Shown here piece after piece: positions 8,727-17,873 of a DNA stretch of 64,000 nucleotides. This DNA comes from JAKFWF01 sp031374115 (GTDB taxonomy: Bacteria; Pseudomonadota; Alphaproteobacteria; Rhizobiales; Hyphomicrobiaceae), in assembly GCA_031374115.1 (NCBI GenBank), contig JANMNO010000036.1, positions 32,762 to 96,761 on the forward strand, written 5' to 3'. Position 1 is the stretch's first letter. Each line of letters opens with the position of its first letter. A model generated the notes under the pieces. That model made no database searches. It was not told where the DNA came from and worked only from the letters and a program-made list of their open reading frames with translations. The position numbers were made by a program, and so were the translations under genes.

Positions 8727-9904
8727 CCGACGCAGTGATCGTCTCGACAGCCAGAACGCCGATCGGCCGCGCTTTTCGCGGTGCGTTCAACATGACGCAT
8801 GGCGGCGAGCTCGCGGGCCATGTGATCAAGCACGCGATCGAACGCGCTAAGATCGAACCGGATAGCGTCGAGGATGTTGTGATGGGTTGCGGCTTCCCAG
8901 AGGGCGCAACCGGCGGCAACATTGCGCGGGTCGCCGCAATCCATGCGGGCGTGCCCGTGACAGCCGCGGCGATGACAATCAACCGCTTCTGTTCATCCGG
9001 TTTGCAGGCGATCGCACTTGCTGCGAATGCCATCCGCAATGACAGCGCGCCGATCGCGGTTGCCGGTGGTCTCGAGTCGATAAGCCTCGTCGGACCCAAC
9101 ACGAACCAGAAGTTCTACAAGGATCCGTGGGTCGAGACGAACAAGCCGGCGATCTACATGGCGATGATCGAGACCGCCGACAACGTCGCCAAGCGCTACG
9201 GCATCTCGCGGGCAGCGCAGGACGAGTACGCCTTCCATAGCCAGCAACGAACGGCGGCTGCCCAAGCGGCAGGTTTCTTCAACGACGAGATCGTAGCGCT
9301 GCCGACGACCATGGCTGTCGAAGACAAAGAGACCAAGGCGATCAGCCACAAGCCAGTGACGCTCGCCAAGGACGAGGGCAACCGCCCCGAGACGACGCTG
9401 GATGGCCTGACCAAGTTGAAGCCGGTGCGGGGCGAGGATCAGTTCATCACCGCCGGTAACGCCAGCCAGCTGTCCGATGGTGCATCGGCAAGCGTCGTGA
9501 TGTCCGACAAGGAAGCCCAGAAGCGCGGCCTCAAGCCAATGGGGGTGTTCCGCGGTTTTGTCGTCGCCGGTTGTGAGCCGGACGAGATGGGCATCGGCCC
9601 TGTGTTCGCCGTGCCCCGACTGCTGAAACGCGCCGGGCTCAAGATCGAGGACATCGGCCTGTGGGAACTCAACGAGGCATTTGCGAGCCAGGTACTCTAC
9701 TGCCGCGACAAACTCGGCATTCCGCAAGAGCGCCTCAACGTCAACGGCGGCGCGATTTCGATTGGGCATCCGTACGGCATGAGCGGTGCGCGCCTCACCG
9801 GCCATGCCCTTATCGAGGGCAAGCGGCGCGGCGTGAAGTATGCGGTCGTCACGATGTGCATTGGTGGTGGCCAGGGCGCTGCCGGCCTGTTCGAAATCGT
9901 TTGA
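8723..9904 (+). CDS. pimB: Acyl-CoA acetyltransferase (thiolase, PimB-like)
   Basis: A 393-residue thiolase with the full catalytic set: the nucleophile in NRFCSSGLQA (C90), the His in SIGHPYGMSGAR (H349), and the second Cys in VTMCIGGGQGAA (C379). It cleaves 3-ketoacyl-CoA with CoA, releasing acetyl-CoA, the last step of each beta-oxidation cycle. It starts inside the pimA stop (ATGA overlap). Family length is normal. Position in the operon supports the PimB assignment; degradation of the acyl chain, rather than biosynthesis, is the likely direction because dehydrogenases and a ligase surround it. Confidence 0.92.
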   Translation: MTDAVIVSTARTPIGRAFRGAFNMTHGGELAGHVIKHAIERAKIEPDSVEDVVMGCGFPEGATGGNIARVAAIHAGVPVTAAAMTINRFCSSGLQAIALAANAIRNDSAPIAVAGGLESISLVGPNTNQKFYKDPWVETNKPAIYMAMIETADNVAKRYGISRAAQDEYAFHSQQRTAAAQAAGFFNDEIVALPTTMAVEDKETKAISHKPVTLAKDEGNRPETTLDGLTKLKPVRGEDQFITAGNASQLSDGASASVVMSDKEAQKRGLKPMGVFRGFVVAGCEPDEMGIGPVFAVPRLLKRAGLKIEDIGLWELNEAFASQVLYCRDKLGIPQERLNVNGGAISIGHPYGMSGARLTGHALIEGKRRGVKYAVVTMCIGGGQGAAGLFEIV

Positions 9905-9914
9905 AGGAAAACAC

Positions 9915-11114
9915 ATGGACCTGAGTTTTAGCCCGCAAGAAATCGCCTTTCGCGACGAGGTTCGCCACTTCTTCAATACTCAAATTCCGGCCGCCATCCG
10001 GCAAAAAACAATCGAAGCCCGCAAGCTCAGCAAAGAAGATTGGGTCGCATCGCATAAAATCTTGCATGCCAAGGGATGGGCCACTCCGAACTGGCCGAAG
10101 GAATGGGGTGGCACCGGCTGGAGCCCGATTCAACAGTATATCTTCAACGAAGAACTACAGGCGTCGGGTACGCCGCAACCGCTGCCATTCAACGTCAATA
10201 TGTGCGGCCCGGTGCTGCTGCAGTTCGCGTCGGAAGCCCATAAGAAGCGCTTCCTACCGCGCATGGCCGCGCTCGACGACTGGTGGTGCCAGGGCTTCTC
10301 GGAACCAGGCGCCGGGTCGGATCTGGCGTCGCTCAAAACGACGGCAAAGCGCGAAGGTGAGTTTTATGTCGTAAATGGCCAGAAGACCTGGACCACGCTC
10401 GCGCAACACGCCGACTGGATCTTCTGCCTCGTGCGCACCGATATCGCCGCCAAAAAGCAGGAGGGCATTTCGTTCCTGCTTATCGACATGAAAACACCAG
10501 GCATTACGGTGCGTCCGATCCAGACGATCGACGGCAGTGCAGAAGTCAATGAAGTGTTCTTCGACGACGTGCGCGTGCCGGTCGACAATCTGGTGGGCCA
10601 GGAAAACAAGGGCTGGGACTACGCCAAGTTCCTGCTCGGGAACGAGCGCATCGGCATCGCCCGCGTCGGCGTTTCGAAGGAACGCATCCGGCGGATTAAA
10701 CAGCTGGCCCGGCTCGAACGCGATGGCGACCGGCCAATCATCGAGAACGCCCGCTTCGCCGAGAAGCTCGCCGCCGTCGAGATCGAATTGAAAGCGTTGG
10801 AGATCACCCAGCTCCGGGTCGTCGCCGCCGAACGCAATCGCGGCACCGGCAAGCCGGATCCGGCATCGTCTGTGCTGAAGATCAAAGGCTCGGAGATCCA
10901 GCAGGCGACAACCGAATTGCTGATGGACATCATCGGCCCTTACTCAGCCCCCTTTGCCGATGAAGACCTCGATGGATCGAATGAAACGCCGGTTGCCCCC
11001 GACTACGCGGCTGGCATAGCGCCGGCCTATTTCAACTGGCGCAAAATTTCGATCTACGGTGGTTCGAACGAAATCCAGCGCAACATTATCGCCAAGGCTG
11101 TTTTGGGGCTTTGA
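9915..11114 (+). CDS. pimC: Acyl-CoA dehydrogenase (PimC-like, large subunit)
   Basis: A 399-residue FAD acyl-CoA dehydrogenase. The middle domain has GFSEPGAGSDLASL (about 127-140) and the C-terminus has the family signature YGGSNEIQRNIIAKAVLGL. The ATG at 9915 follows GAAGGAAAA and begins the conserved MDLSFSPQE. The first step of beta-oxidation (acyl-CoA to trans-2-enoyl-CoA, with electrons passed to ETF) is expected. In R. palustris the equivalent pair pimC/pimD encodes the two subunits of pimeloyl-CoA dehydrogenase. The adjacent shorter and more divergent dehydrogenase gene fits this pairing. Confidence 0.9.
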   Translation: MDLSFSPQEIAFRDEVRHFFNTQIPAAIRQKTIEARKLSKEDWVASHKILHAKGWATPNWPKEWGGTGWSPIQQYIFNEELQASGTPQPLPFNVNMCGPVLLQFASEAHKKRFLPRMAALDDWWCQGFSEPGAGSDLASLKTTAKREGEFYVVNGQKTWTTLAQHADWIFCLVRTDIAAKKQEGISFLLIDMKTPGITVRPIQTIDGSAEVNEVFFDDVRVPVDNLVGQENKGWDYAKFLLGNERIGIARVGVSKERIRRIKQLARLERDGDRPIIENARFAEKLAAVEIELKALEITQLRVVAAERNRGTGKPDPASSVLKIKGSEIQQATTELLMDIIGPYSAPFADEDLDGSNETPVAPDYAAGIAPAYFNWRKISIYGGSNEIQRNIIAKAVLGL

Positions 11115-11142
11115 GCACTCGCGTTTTGCTAGGGGATGGAAG

Positions 11143-12288
11143 ATGGATTTCGATCTAAACGATGAGCAGCGGTTGCTGAAAGACAGCGTCGACCGGCTGA
11201 TGGCGACCGAATACGGCTTTGATAAACGCAGGGTCTACGCGTCCTCAGCGCACGGCCACAGCAATGCGTTATGGGCGAAGTATGCCGAGCTTGGCATTCT
11301 AGCGCTGCCATTCGCCGAGGCCGACGGCGGCATCGGCGGTGGACCAGTTGAGACGATGCTCGTGATGGAAGCGTTGGGCGGCGCGATGGCGCTTGAGCCG
11401 TACTTAGCGACCGTGGTCCTCGGCGGTGGCATCATTCGTCACGGTGCATCGGCCGAACAGCGCGCGCGGTTCATTCCGGGCATCGCATCGGGTGAAGCGA
11501 AATTTGCGTTGGCTCATCAAGAGAAGCAATCGCGCTACGACCTCGCCGATGTCTCAACGAGCGCGCGCAAGGACGGCAGCGGTTGGGTTCTCGATGGCGA
11601 AAAAGGCGTGGTTCTAGGCGGTGACAGCGCGGACCACATTCTGGTCACTGCGCGAACGTCGGGCCGCGGCCGCGACCGCACAGGCATCGGCGTGTTTCTC
11701 GTCGATGCGCGGTCCCCTGGGTTGTCGCGGCGTGGGTATTCAAATCAGGACGGTCAGCGAGCGGCGCAAATAACCCTCGCCGGCGTGCGGGTCGATGCGG
11801 CCAACGTCATCGGCGATCCGGCGAACGGGTTACCGCTCGTGGAGCGCGTCGTCGACGAAGCCATCGCAGCACTTTGTGCCGAGGCGATCGGCGTGATGTC
11901 GATGATGCACACGATTACGCTCGACTATCTGAAAACCCGCAAGCAATTCGGCGTGACGATCGGGTCGTTCCAGGCCGTTCAACATCGCGCCGCCGACATG
12001 TTTGTCGCGCTGGAGCAGGCGCGCAGCATGGCGATGTTCGCAACCATGATGGCAGCCGAGCCCGATGCGAAAGAGCGGGCCAAGGCGATGTCGGCTGCCA
12101 AGGTGCAGATCGGCAAGTCAGGCCGGCACATCAGTCACGAGGCGGTCCAGCTGCACGGCGGCATCGCCATGACGATGGAATATAACGTCGGCCACGCCTT
12201 CAAACGTATGACGATGATCGACCGTGTGTTCGGCGATACCGATTACCATCTCGCGCGGTTGGCAGCGTCAGGCGGATTGATCACCTGA
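11143..12288 (+). CDS. pimD: Acyl-CoA dehydrogenase (PimD-like, small subunit)
   Basis: A 381-residue acyl-CoA dehydrogenase paralogue, 28 bases after pimC and preceded by AGGGGATGGAAG. It keeps KQFGVTIGSFQAVQHRAADM (about 267 onwards) and the LHGGIAMTMEYNVGHAFKR segment (about 336-354), but its N-terminal domain is more divergent than that of PimC. It probably pairs with PimC in a heteromeric dehydrogenase for pimeloyl-CoA or related dicarboxyl-CoA (established for the R. palustris pair, inferred here). It is the last gene of the operon; the next gene is on the opposite strand, and no pimE-like gene follows. Confidence 0.88.
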   Translation: MDFDLNDEQRLLKDSVDRLMATEYGFDKRRVYASSAHGHSNALWAKYAELGILALPFAEADGGIGGGPVETMLVMEALGGAMALEPYLATVVLGGGIIRHGASAEQRARFIPGIASGEAKFALAHQEKQSRYDLADVSTSARKDGSGWVLDGEKGVVLGGDSADHILVTARTSGRGRDRTGIGVFLVDARSPGLSRRGYSNQDGQRAAQITLAGVRVDAANVIGDPANGLPLVERVVDEAIAALCAEAIGVMSMMHTITLDYLKTRKQFGVTIGSFQAVQHRAADMFVALEQARSMAMFATMMAAEPDAKERAKAMSAAKVQIGKSGRHISHEAVQLHGGIAMTMEYNVGHAFKRMTMIDRVFGDTDYHLARLAASGGLIT

Positions 12289-12354
12289 GGTTTGAAGGCC
12301 TGCGATCTTTCGTGGACTCGTCGCAGGGGCGCTGGGAAGGGACCGCGATTGCGC

Positions 12355-13257
12355 TCACTTCTTCCGCGGATCGTAACCATTCTTCTGCCGCCATTCGGAA
12401 AGAAAGTACGCCAGCCCGTCGTCGATCTTTTCGGGGAGGTCGATGCGCACGGTGACGAGCTGATCACCGGTGTTGCCAGTGGCGCGGTTGACGACGCCCT
12501 TGCCCTTGAGGCGGAACACCCGGCCCGAACTGGTGCCCTTCGGGATCGTCAATTGAACTCGACCGGTGGCGGTCTGGACTTCGATCTTCGCGCCGAGCAC
12601 CGCCTCGTCGAGACTGATCGGCAGCTCCATCGCCAGATCGTCGCCGGTCCGCTTGAAGTTCGGATGCGGCCGCACACGGATCTCGACCAGCGCGTCGCCC
12701 GGCTCGATCCCACGCATGGCGCCTGCACCTTTGCCCTTGAGACGCAAGACCTGACCATCGTCGACACCCTCCGGTACGTTCAGATCGAGCACGCCCCCAT
12801 CAGGCAAGGTCACGCGCTTCTTCGTGCCGGTGACCGCTTCGAGAAGGTCGACCTCCAGAGTGTAACGCAGATCTTGCCCGCGCATGTGGGTGGCCGGGCG
12901 GCCGCGTGAGCCGAAAAGCCCATCGAAAATGTCGCCGAAGCTGCCATCGTCAGCGGCCTGCCCATAGGCACCGGCCGGCCGGCGCGCGCCGGCTCCGTAC
13001 GTGTTTCCCTGCGGATAATACGCGCGGCGCGGCTCACCGCTTGCATCGATCTCGCCGCGATCGTATTTGCGCCTTTTGTCGGGGTCGCTCAGCAGTTCAT
13101 TAGCCGCCGACGCTTTCTTAAAACGCTCGGTCGCAGCTTTATTGTTCGGATTGACGTCCGGGTGCAGTTCCTTCGCCAGTTTGCGGAACGCGCGCGTAAT
13201 CTCTTCCTGCGTCGCAGCTTTGCCCACGCCCAGCACAATGTAGGGGTCGTCCGCCAT
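12355..13257 (-). CDS. J-domain co-chaperone (CbpA/DnaJ type, no zinc finger)
   Basis: A 300-residue protein with an N-terminal J domain (residues 4-70) carrying the DnaK-stimulating HPD (H32-P33-D34), a Gly/Arg-rich linker (about 75-120), and a DnaJ C-terminal substrate-binding domain (about 122-285). The CxxCxGxG zinc-finger repeats of true DnaJ are absent, so it belongs to class B (CbpA-like). It would deliver clients to DnaK in the cytoplasm. It is convergent with the end of the pim operon and lies downstream of ppx on the same strand. Confidence 0.92.
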   Translation of the reverse strand: MADDPYIVLGVGKAATQEEITRAFRKLAKELHPDVNPNNKAATERFKKASAANELLSDPDKRRKYDRGEIDASGEPRRAYYPQGNTYGAGARRPAGAYGQAADDGSFGDIFDGLFGSRGRPATHMRGQDLRYTLEVDLLEAVTGTKKRVTLPDGGVLDLNVPEGVDDGQVLRLKGKGAGAMRGIEPGDALVEIRVRPHPNFKRTGDDLAMELPISLDEAVLGAKIEVQTATGRVQLTIPKGTSSGRVFRLKGKGVVNRATGNTGDQLVTVRIDLPEKIDDGLAYFLSEWRQKNGYDPRKK

Positions 13258-13317
13258 CTGGGTTCCGGTTCCTGAAGGGCTCGCTTATTCGTCGTACTTA
13301 TCGAGCTGCGTTATATA

Positions 13318-14847
13318 TCAGGCTTTCACCCGGATTTCCGTCGGCTTTTCGAGCAACGCCCCCAATGTCTCGAAGCGCCGGGTCAGCCGCTCGCCGTCCA
13401 TCGCTGCATAGGCGGCGGGTACGATGAGCACAAGCTTGCCCTTATCGTACAACAGTTGGGTCTCGTCTATGATTCCGGGCATGCCGATCGAGATCATATG
13501 CGCGGCACGGATCGCGGCGCCGATAATGCGCGCGCGCTTCAGCGAACGTTTGTCGATCACGCGCTGCAGGCGGGTTGAAAATTCATCCGTCGACTTGTCG
13601 CCTGGACCGACGTGGCGGAAGAATATCGCAAGCGCCAGAAACAACCGGCCGGGATGATCGACGCCGGCAAGCGCGGCATGGGCGATTACGTTGAGGCTCT
13701 GCTCGCCGCGATAGTCGGGGTGGGCACGCCAACCGATATCCGACAGCAGGCAGGCAGCATAACGCAACCGGCGATCCTCCGGCGTTTCCTTTGGCCCGGG
13801 CTCGGAAAAGATAGCGTCCGTCCAGTTACACAATTCGCGCGCATGTAAAACCGAGCGTGACCGCAAGCGGGCATAGTCCTCGCAGAAACTCAGTAGCGGA
13901 TCTTTCGCCTTCTCGTGTGCCGACAGAAAACTGAAGAGCAAACCCTCGCGAATGCCGAAGACTGAAAACATGACAGCCTTCGGCTCCATCCGCTTCAACG
14001 CCCGTTCCATTACGAGCGCGCCGTAAGGCAGCGTTTCGCGGCGGGCCCGGGAGATCTCTTCCAGTCCGGGAAGTTTGCGGCCCTTGCGCACCGTCTCGCA
14101 AAATTCGATCGCCTCCTTGGCGGGCAGCGAATATCCGTGCATTACACGCAACGGATAGTTGGTCATCTCCATGTGCAGTTTGGCGAGCGCGCGCCATGAG
14201 CCGCCAACCGCATAGAACGTGCGTCCTCGGCCTCTCGGCAGCCACTCGACGCGCTGCAACTGCTGATCGGTGAACTCCAGCGCCTTTTCAATTTTGTTGC
14301 CCGTCGTATCGATCAGCCGCAAGCCGCCGAGCGGCAATGTGACGGCGTCCTTCATGGCCTCACCGCGGACGTCAACGAGTTCCAAGCTGCCGCCGCCAAG
14401 ATCTCCCGCAATCCCGTCGGCGTCAGAAAAGCCCATGCGAATGCCTTGCGCGGCAAGCTCGGCTTCTCGCTCGCCAGATAAAACTTGGATCGGCACGCCG
14501 CACGCCCGCTCGCCGCGTTCGATGAATGCAGCCCCGTCGACAGCGTCGCGCACCGCTGCTGTTGCAATAGCGCGCAGATGCTTGACGCGCAGGATGCGGG
14601 CGACGGCGCGAAAGCGTGCCAGCGCCGAAAGTGCGCGTTCGATCGCTTCTTCGCCAAGTTTGCCTGTCGTCGCGACCGAGCGTCCAAGCCCGCAGAGTAC
14701 CTTCTCGTTGAAGAGCGGTGTTGGGGCCCGAACTGCTCCCTCGTACACCACGAGGCGCACCGAGTTGGACCCGATGTCGATGACGCCCAACGGTTCCAGG
14801 TCGCCGAAACGGCCTCGATCACTATGATTTTGCAGAAGTTCGATCAC
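13318..14847 (-). CDS. ppx: Exopolyphosphatase (Ppx/GppA family)
   Basis: A 509-residue member of the ASKHA fold. The first phosphate loop GVIDIGSNSVRLVVYEG lies at about 22-38 and the second, AGDLGGGSLELVDV, at about 165-178, with the catalytic-type Glu in SGEREAEL. A C-terminal HD-like helical domain brings it to the usual Ppx size. It hydrolyses terminal phosphate from polyphosphate; some members also act on pppGpp. It follows ppk by 26 bases on the same strand, giving the classic ppk-ppx pair of opposed synthesis and breakdown. Confidence 0.93.
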   Translation of the reverse strand: MIELLQNHSDRGRFGDLEPLGVIDIGSNSVRLVVYEGAVRAPTPLFNEKVLCGLGRSVATTGKLGEEAIERALSALARFRAVARILRVKHLRAIATAAVRDAVDGAAFIERGERACGVPIQVLSGEREAELAAQGIRMGFSDADGIAGDLGGGSLELVDVRGEAMKDAVTLPLGGLRLIDTTGNKIEKALEFTDQQLQRVEWLPRGRGRTFYAVGGSWRALAKLHMEMTNYPLRVMHGYSLPAKEAIEFCETVRKGRKLPGLEEISRARRETLPYGALVMERALKRMEPKAVMFSVFGIREGLLFSFLSAHEKAKDPLLSFCEDYARLRSRSVLHARELCNWTDAIFSEPGPKETPEDRRLRYAACLLSDIGWRAHPDYRGEQSLNVIAHAALAGVDHPGRLFLALAIFFRHVGPGDKSTDEFSTRLQRVIDKRSLKRARIIGAAIRAAHMISIGMPGIIDETQLLYDKGKLVLIVPAAYAAMDGERLTRRFETLGALLEKPTEIRVKA

Positions 14848-14873
14848 TCAATTGTACCCGATTACTTTCTGTA

Positions 14874-17069
14874 TCACTCGTCCCGTGGCATCTCGAAGCG
14901 TGGCGGCATGTGTTCTTTGAGCGCTTGTCCGCGACCTGACAAGCTGGGGTTGGTCATGAAGTACTGGTGTGCGTTGAACGGCGCCTCGCCGGCCTCGGGT
15001 TCGATGCGGGTGGAAGAACCATCGCCGGCGATCCGCCAACTCTGCTGGTTGTCCTTCAAGTTTGCGACCATGATCTGATCCAATACCTGGGCTAACACCG
15101 TTGGATTCTTGATCGGTACCATGGCTTCTACGCGGCGGTCGAGATTTCGAGGCATCATGTCCGCGGAGCTGATGTATACAGCGGCGGCAGGCGACGGCAG
15201 TCCGTCGCCTTGACCGAAGCAATAGATGCGTGCGTGCTCGAGGAAGCGGCCGACCACACTCTTGACACGAATGTTCTCCGATAGGCCGGTAATGCCAGGC
15301 CGCAGGCAACAGATACCTCGCACGATCAAATCGATCTCGACGCCGGCTTGGCTCGCCTCGTACAATTTCTCGATGATTTTCGTATCGACGAGGGCATTCA
15401 TCTTTGCCCAGATCGCGCCGGCGCGACCAGCCTTGGCGTGTACGATTTCTTCGTCGATATGACTGATGATGCGTTTTCTGATGCCGTGCGGGCTGGCAGC
15501 GATCGCTTCCAGCTCGGTGGGTTCGCCATAACCGGTTACGAAGTTGAAGATGCGAGCGACATCGCGTCCAACGGCTGGGTCGGCGGTGAAGAATGAAAGG
15601 TCGGTGTAGATGCGCGCCGTTTGCGGGTGGTAGTTGCCGGTGCCGATGTGGCAGTAGGTGGCGATGTTGTTGCCTTCCTTGCGCACCACCATGCCGAGCT
15701 TGGCATGCGTTTTCAGCTCGATGAAACCGTACACCACATGGACGCCGACCTTCTCCATGTCACGTGCAAGCGTAATGTTCGTCGTCTCATCGAAGCGCGC
15801 CTTGAGCTCGACGACAGCGGTGACCGACTTGCCCATGTCGGCAGCCTCTTTCAACGCCGCGACGATCGGACTGTTTTCGCGGGATGTTCGATAAAGCGTC
15901 CACTTAATCGCCATCACGTTCGGGTCGGCGACGGCCTGCCGCAGGTACTGGAGCACCACGTCGAACGACTCGTAAGGGTGATGAACAATCAGATCCTTTG
16001 CGCGCACGGCCGCAAATACGTCGCCGTTGAATTCGCGGATGCGCTCGGGGAAACGTGGGTGAAACGGTTTGAACAGAAGGTCGGGGCGATCGTTGACGAT
16101 CAGCTGCGTCGTATCGGATAGGCCCAGGAGACCCTCTTTCACAAACAGCGACTCGTCCTTAACTTCGAGTTCCTCGATGACGAAACGGCGCAGATGCTCT
16201 GGCATTGCCGCGTCGATTTCGAGGCGGATCACAGTGCCGCGACGGCGACGCTTCAGCTGCGTTTCATAAGCGCGCGTGAGATCCTCCGCTTCCTCCTGGA
16301 ACTCGACGTCGCTATCACGCAGCACTCGGAATGCACCTTGGCTTCTGATCTCGAAGTTCGGATACAGCTCCGAGATGAAAAGTCCGATCACCGTTTCCAT
16401 GCGGATGAAGCGGATCAGCTTCGGCGCTTCGGCATCGGCGGGCAGTCGGATGAAACGGTCGACTTGCGCAGGAATAGGGATCAGCCCGCTCATCGCTTTG
16501 TTTTCGCGGTTCGCCATCTCGATCGCAAGAGTTAGTCCCTTGTTCTGGATAAAAGGGAATGGGTGCGCCGGATCGACATTCATCGGCGTCAGAATTGGGA
16601 AGACGTGGCTCATGAACTCGGCTTCGAGCCACGTCAGGTCGGCACCACTCAGTTCGTTCGCACCGACAATTCGGACCCCCGCCTGTGCAAGTTCGGTTTT
16701 TATGCCGCTCCAGCACTTTTGCTCATCGGCGACGAGTCGGGCAGCGAATTTGTTGATCTCAGCTAGCTGCACGGCGGCGGATTTCCCGTCGTTACTCAGG
16801 GTGGTGACGCCGGCTGCAACCTGCCCATAAAGACCGGCTGCGCGTACCATGTAGAATTCGTCCAAGTTCGAGGCCGAGATCGACAGGAATCGCAGCCTCT
16901 CCAGAACCGGATGCCGCGGGTTCTGCGCTTCCTCCAGCACGCGCCGGTTGAATTGAAGCCATGACAACTCGCGATTATAGAATCGGTCCGGGCCTTGCGG
17001 CACGACCGCTACAGGTGCGGCTTCCGGCCGTTTGCTCGGCTCCTTGGTTCGCGTCTTTGTCGTGCTCAT
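14874..17069 (-). CDS. ppk: Polyphosphate kinase 1
   Basis: A 731-residue PPK1, which reversibly makes inorganic polyphosphate from ATP at the membrane. The autophosphorylated histidine is in THAKLGMVV (H455), with CHIGTGNYHPQTARIYTD downstream, and the second essential histidine is in LEHARIYCFG (H612). Length and domain order (N, H, C1, C2) are normal. It sits between hdaA and ppx on the minus strand. The gap upstream of its start holds two half-sites spaced like a Pho box (17116-17133), so phosphate-starvation control by PhoB is a fair guess. Confidence 0.96.
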   Translation of the reverse strand: MSTTKTRTKEPSKRPEAAPVAVVPQGPDRFYNRELSWLQFNRRVLEEAQNPRHPVLERLRFLSISASNLDEFYMVRAAGLYGQVAAGVTTLSNDGKSAAVQLAEINKFAARLVADEQKCWSGIKTELAQAGVRIVGANELSGADLTWLEAEFMSHVFPILTPMNVDPAHPFPFIQNKGLTLAIEMANRENKAMSGLIPIPAQVDRFIRLPADAEAPKLIRFIRMETVIGLFISELYPNFEIRSQGAFRVLRDSDVEFQEEAEDLTRAYETQLKRRRRGTVIRLEIDAAMPEHLRRFVIEELEVKDESLFVKEGLLGLSDTTQLIVNDRPDLLFKPFHPRFPERIREFNGDVFAAVRAKDLIVHHPYESFDVVLQYLRQAVADPNVMAIKWTLYRTSRENSPIVAALKEAADMGKSVTAVVELKARFDETTNITLARDMEKVGVHVVYGFIELKTHAKLGMVVRKEGNNIATYCHIGTGNYHPQTARIYTDLSFFTADPAVGRDVARIFNFVTGYGEPTELEAIAASPHGIRKRIISHIDEEIVHAKAGRAGAIWAKMNALVDTKIIEKLYEASQAGVEIDLIVRGICCLRPGITGLSENIRVKSVVGRFLEHARIYCFGQGDGLPSPAAAVYISSADMMPRNLDRRVEAMVPIKNPTVLAQVLDQIMVANLKDNQQSWRIAGDGSSTRIEPEAGEAPFNAHQYFMTNPSLSGRGQALKEHMPPRFEMPRDE

Positions 17070-17115
17070 GGTGATCTCCCGCAGCTGCTCGCAAGAAGCG
17101 CCTGACTGTCAGTTT

Positions 17116-17133
17116 ACGACAACTTCATGACGC
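17116..17133 (-). promoter_or_regulatory. Candidate Pho box upstream of ppk
   Basis: Read on the minus strand, GCGTCAT-GAAG-TTGTCGT gives two 7-base half-sites with a 4-base spacer, the PhoB geometry. Each half matches the CTGTCAT consensus at 5 of 7 positions. It lies about 50 bases before the ppk start. A 5-1-5 palindrome, CTGACTGTCAG, is adjacent. Moderate-to-weak match only. Confidence 0.35.
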
Positions 17134-17156
17134 GGGGATAACTTTGCAGCAACAGG

Positions 17157-17873
17157 TTATTGCGCAGTGGAGAAGCGGTTTTCAGCCTCCAAAACAATGG
17201 CTTCTGCAGCAAGCGCTTCTGCGGCGAGTGGCCGGGTGACTTTCCTGTGGGTGGATAATGCACGCTGATCGATGGCCGCTACCAGGCGCTGCGCCGCGCG
17301 CGCAGACCGATCCATGTGACGGGCGAGATGGGTAATAACCGCTGGTTCGACGGCAAGTTGACGGTCCTCGAACAGTTTTATCAATAAGCCTTGCAAAAGC
17401 CTGTGATCTGGCGGTTCGATCACCACCATCGGCAGGGCACGCAACCTCGAGCGCAAATCGGGCAGGCTGACTTCGAGATCACCAGGTGCAATTCGGGATG
17501 TCAGTAGCAGCGACAACTTATGTTCGCGCGCCAGGTTCAATGCATGGAACAAGGCCTTTTCGTCGCCGATGCCGGCTTCAAGATTTTCGAGTGACAGGGC
17601 ACCAGTTCGGCGGAATTGATCCAACGATGTCTCTTCGAACGAGCTGGCATCGATCCGCGCTGCGCCCGAGCGCTGACGCCACACGTTCGCTAGATGGCTC
17701 TTTCCAGCGCCCTCTGGCCCGGTGACCATGACGGCCCAATGCGGCCAATCCGGCCAGCGATCGATCATCGCGACGGCAGCAGCATTGGCGTCAGAAACCA
17801 GGAAATCCTCGGCATCGAGCGCCGTTCGATGCGGCAGATCGAGGACCAGCTGCTGTGGACTTTGATGTGTCAA
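17157..17873 (-). CDS. hdaA: DnaA-related replication regulator HdaA
   Basis: A 238-residue AAA+ protein similar to the DnaA ATPase domain but without its DNA-binding domain. The N-terminal QLVLDL (residues 8-13) fits the beta-clamp binding motif that Hda needs. Walker A is GPEGAGKS (52-59). The Walker B strand is degenerate (LSLENLEAG in place of the usual acidic pair). Hda bound to the clamp stimulates ATP hydrolysis by DnaA and so prevents re-initiation; HdaA does this in Caulobacter. Neighbours (AI-2E permease upstream, ppk downstream) match the common alphaproteobacterial order. The start overlaps the upstream stop by 4 bases. Confidence 0.9.
   Translation of the reverse strand: MTHQSPQQLVLDLPHRTALDAEDFLVSDANAAAVAMIDRWPDWPHWAVMVTGPEGAGKSHLANVWRQRSGAARIDASSFEETSLDQFRRTGALSLENLEAGIGDEKALFHALNLAREHKLSLLLTSRIAPGDLEVSLPDLRSRLRALPMVVIEPPDHRLLQGLLIKLFEDRQLAVEPAVITHLARHMDRSARAAQRLVAAIDQRALSTHRKVTRPLAAEALAAEAIVLEAENRFSTAQ

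Noticed and set aside
8993..9976. 327-residue minus-strand open frame
   Set aside because: Antisense to the thiolase gene pimB, low complexity, no motifs.
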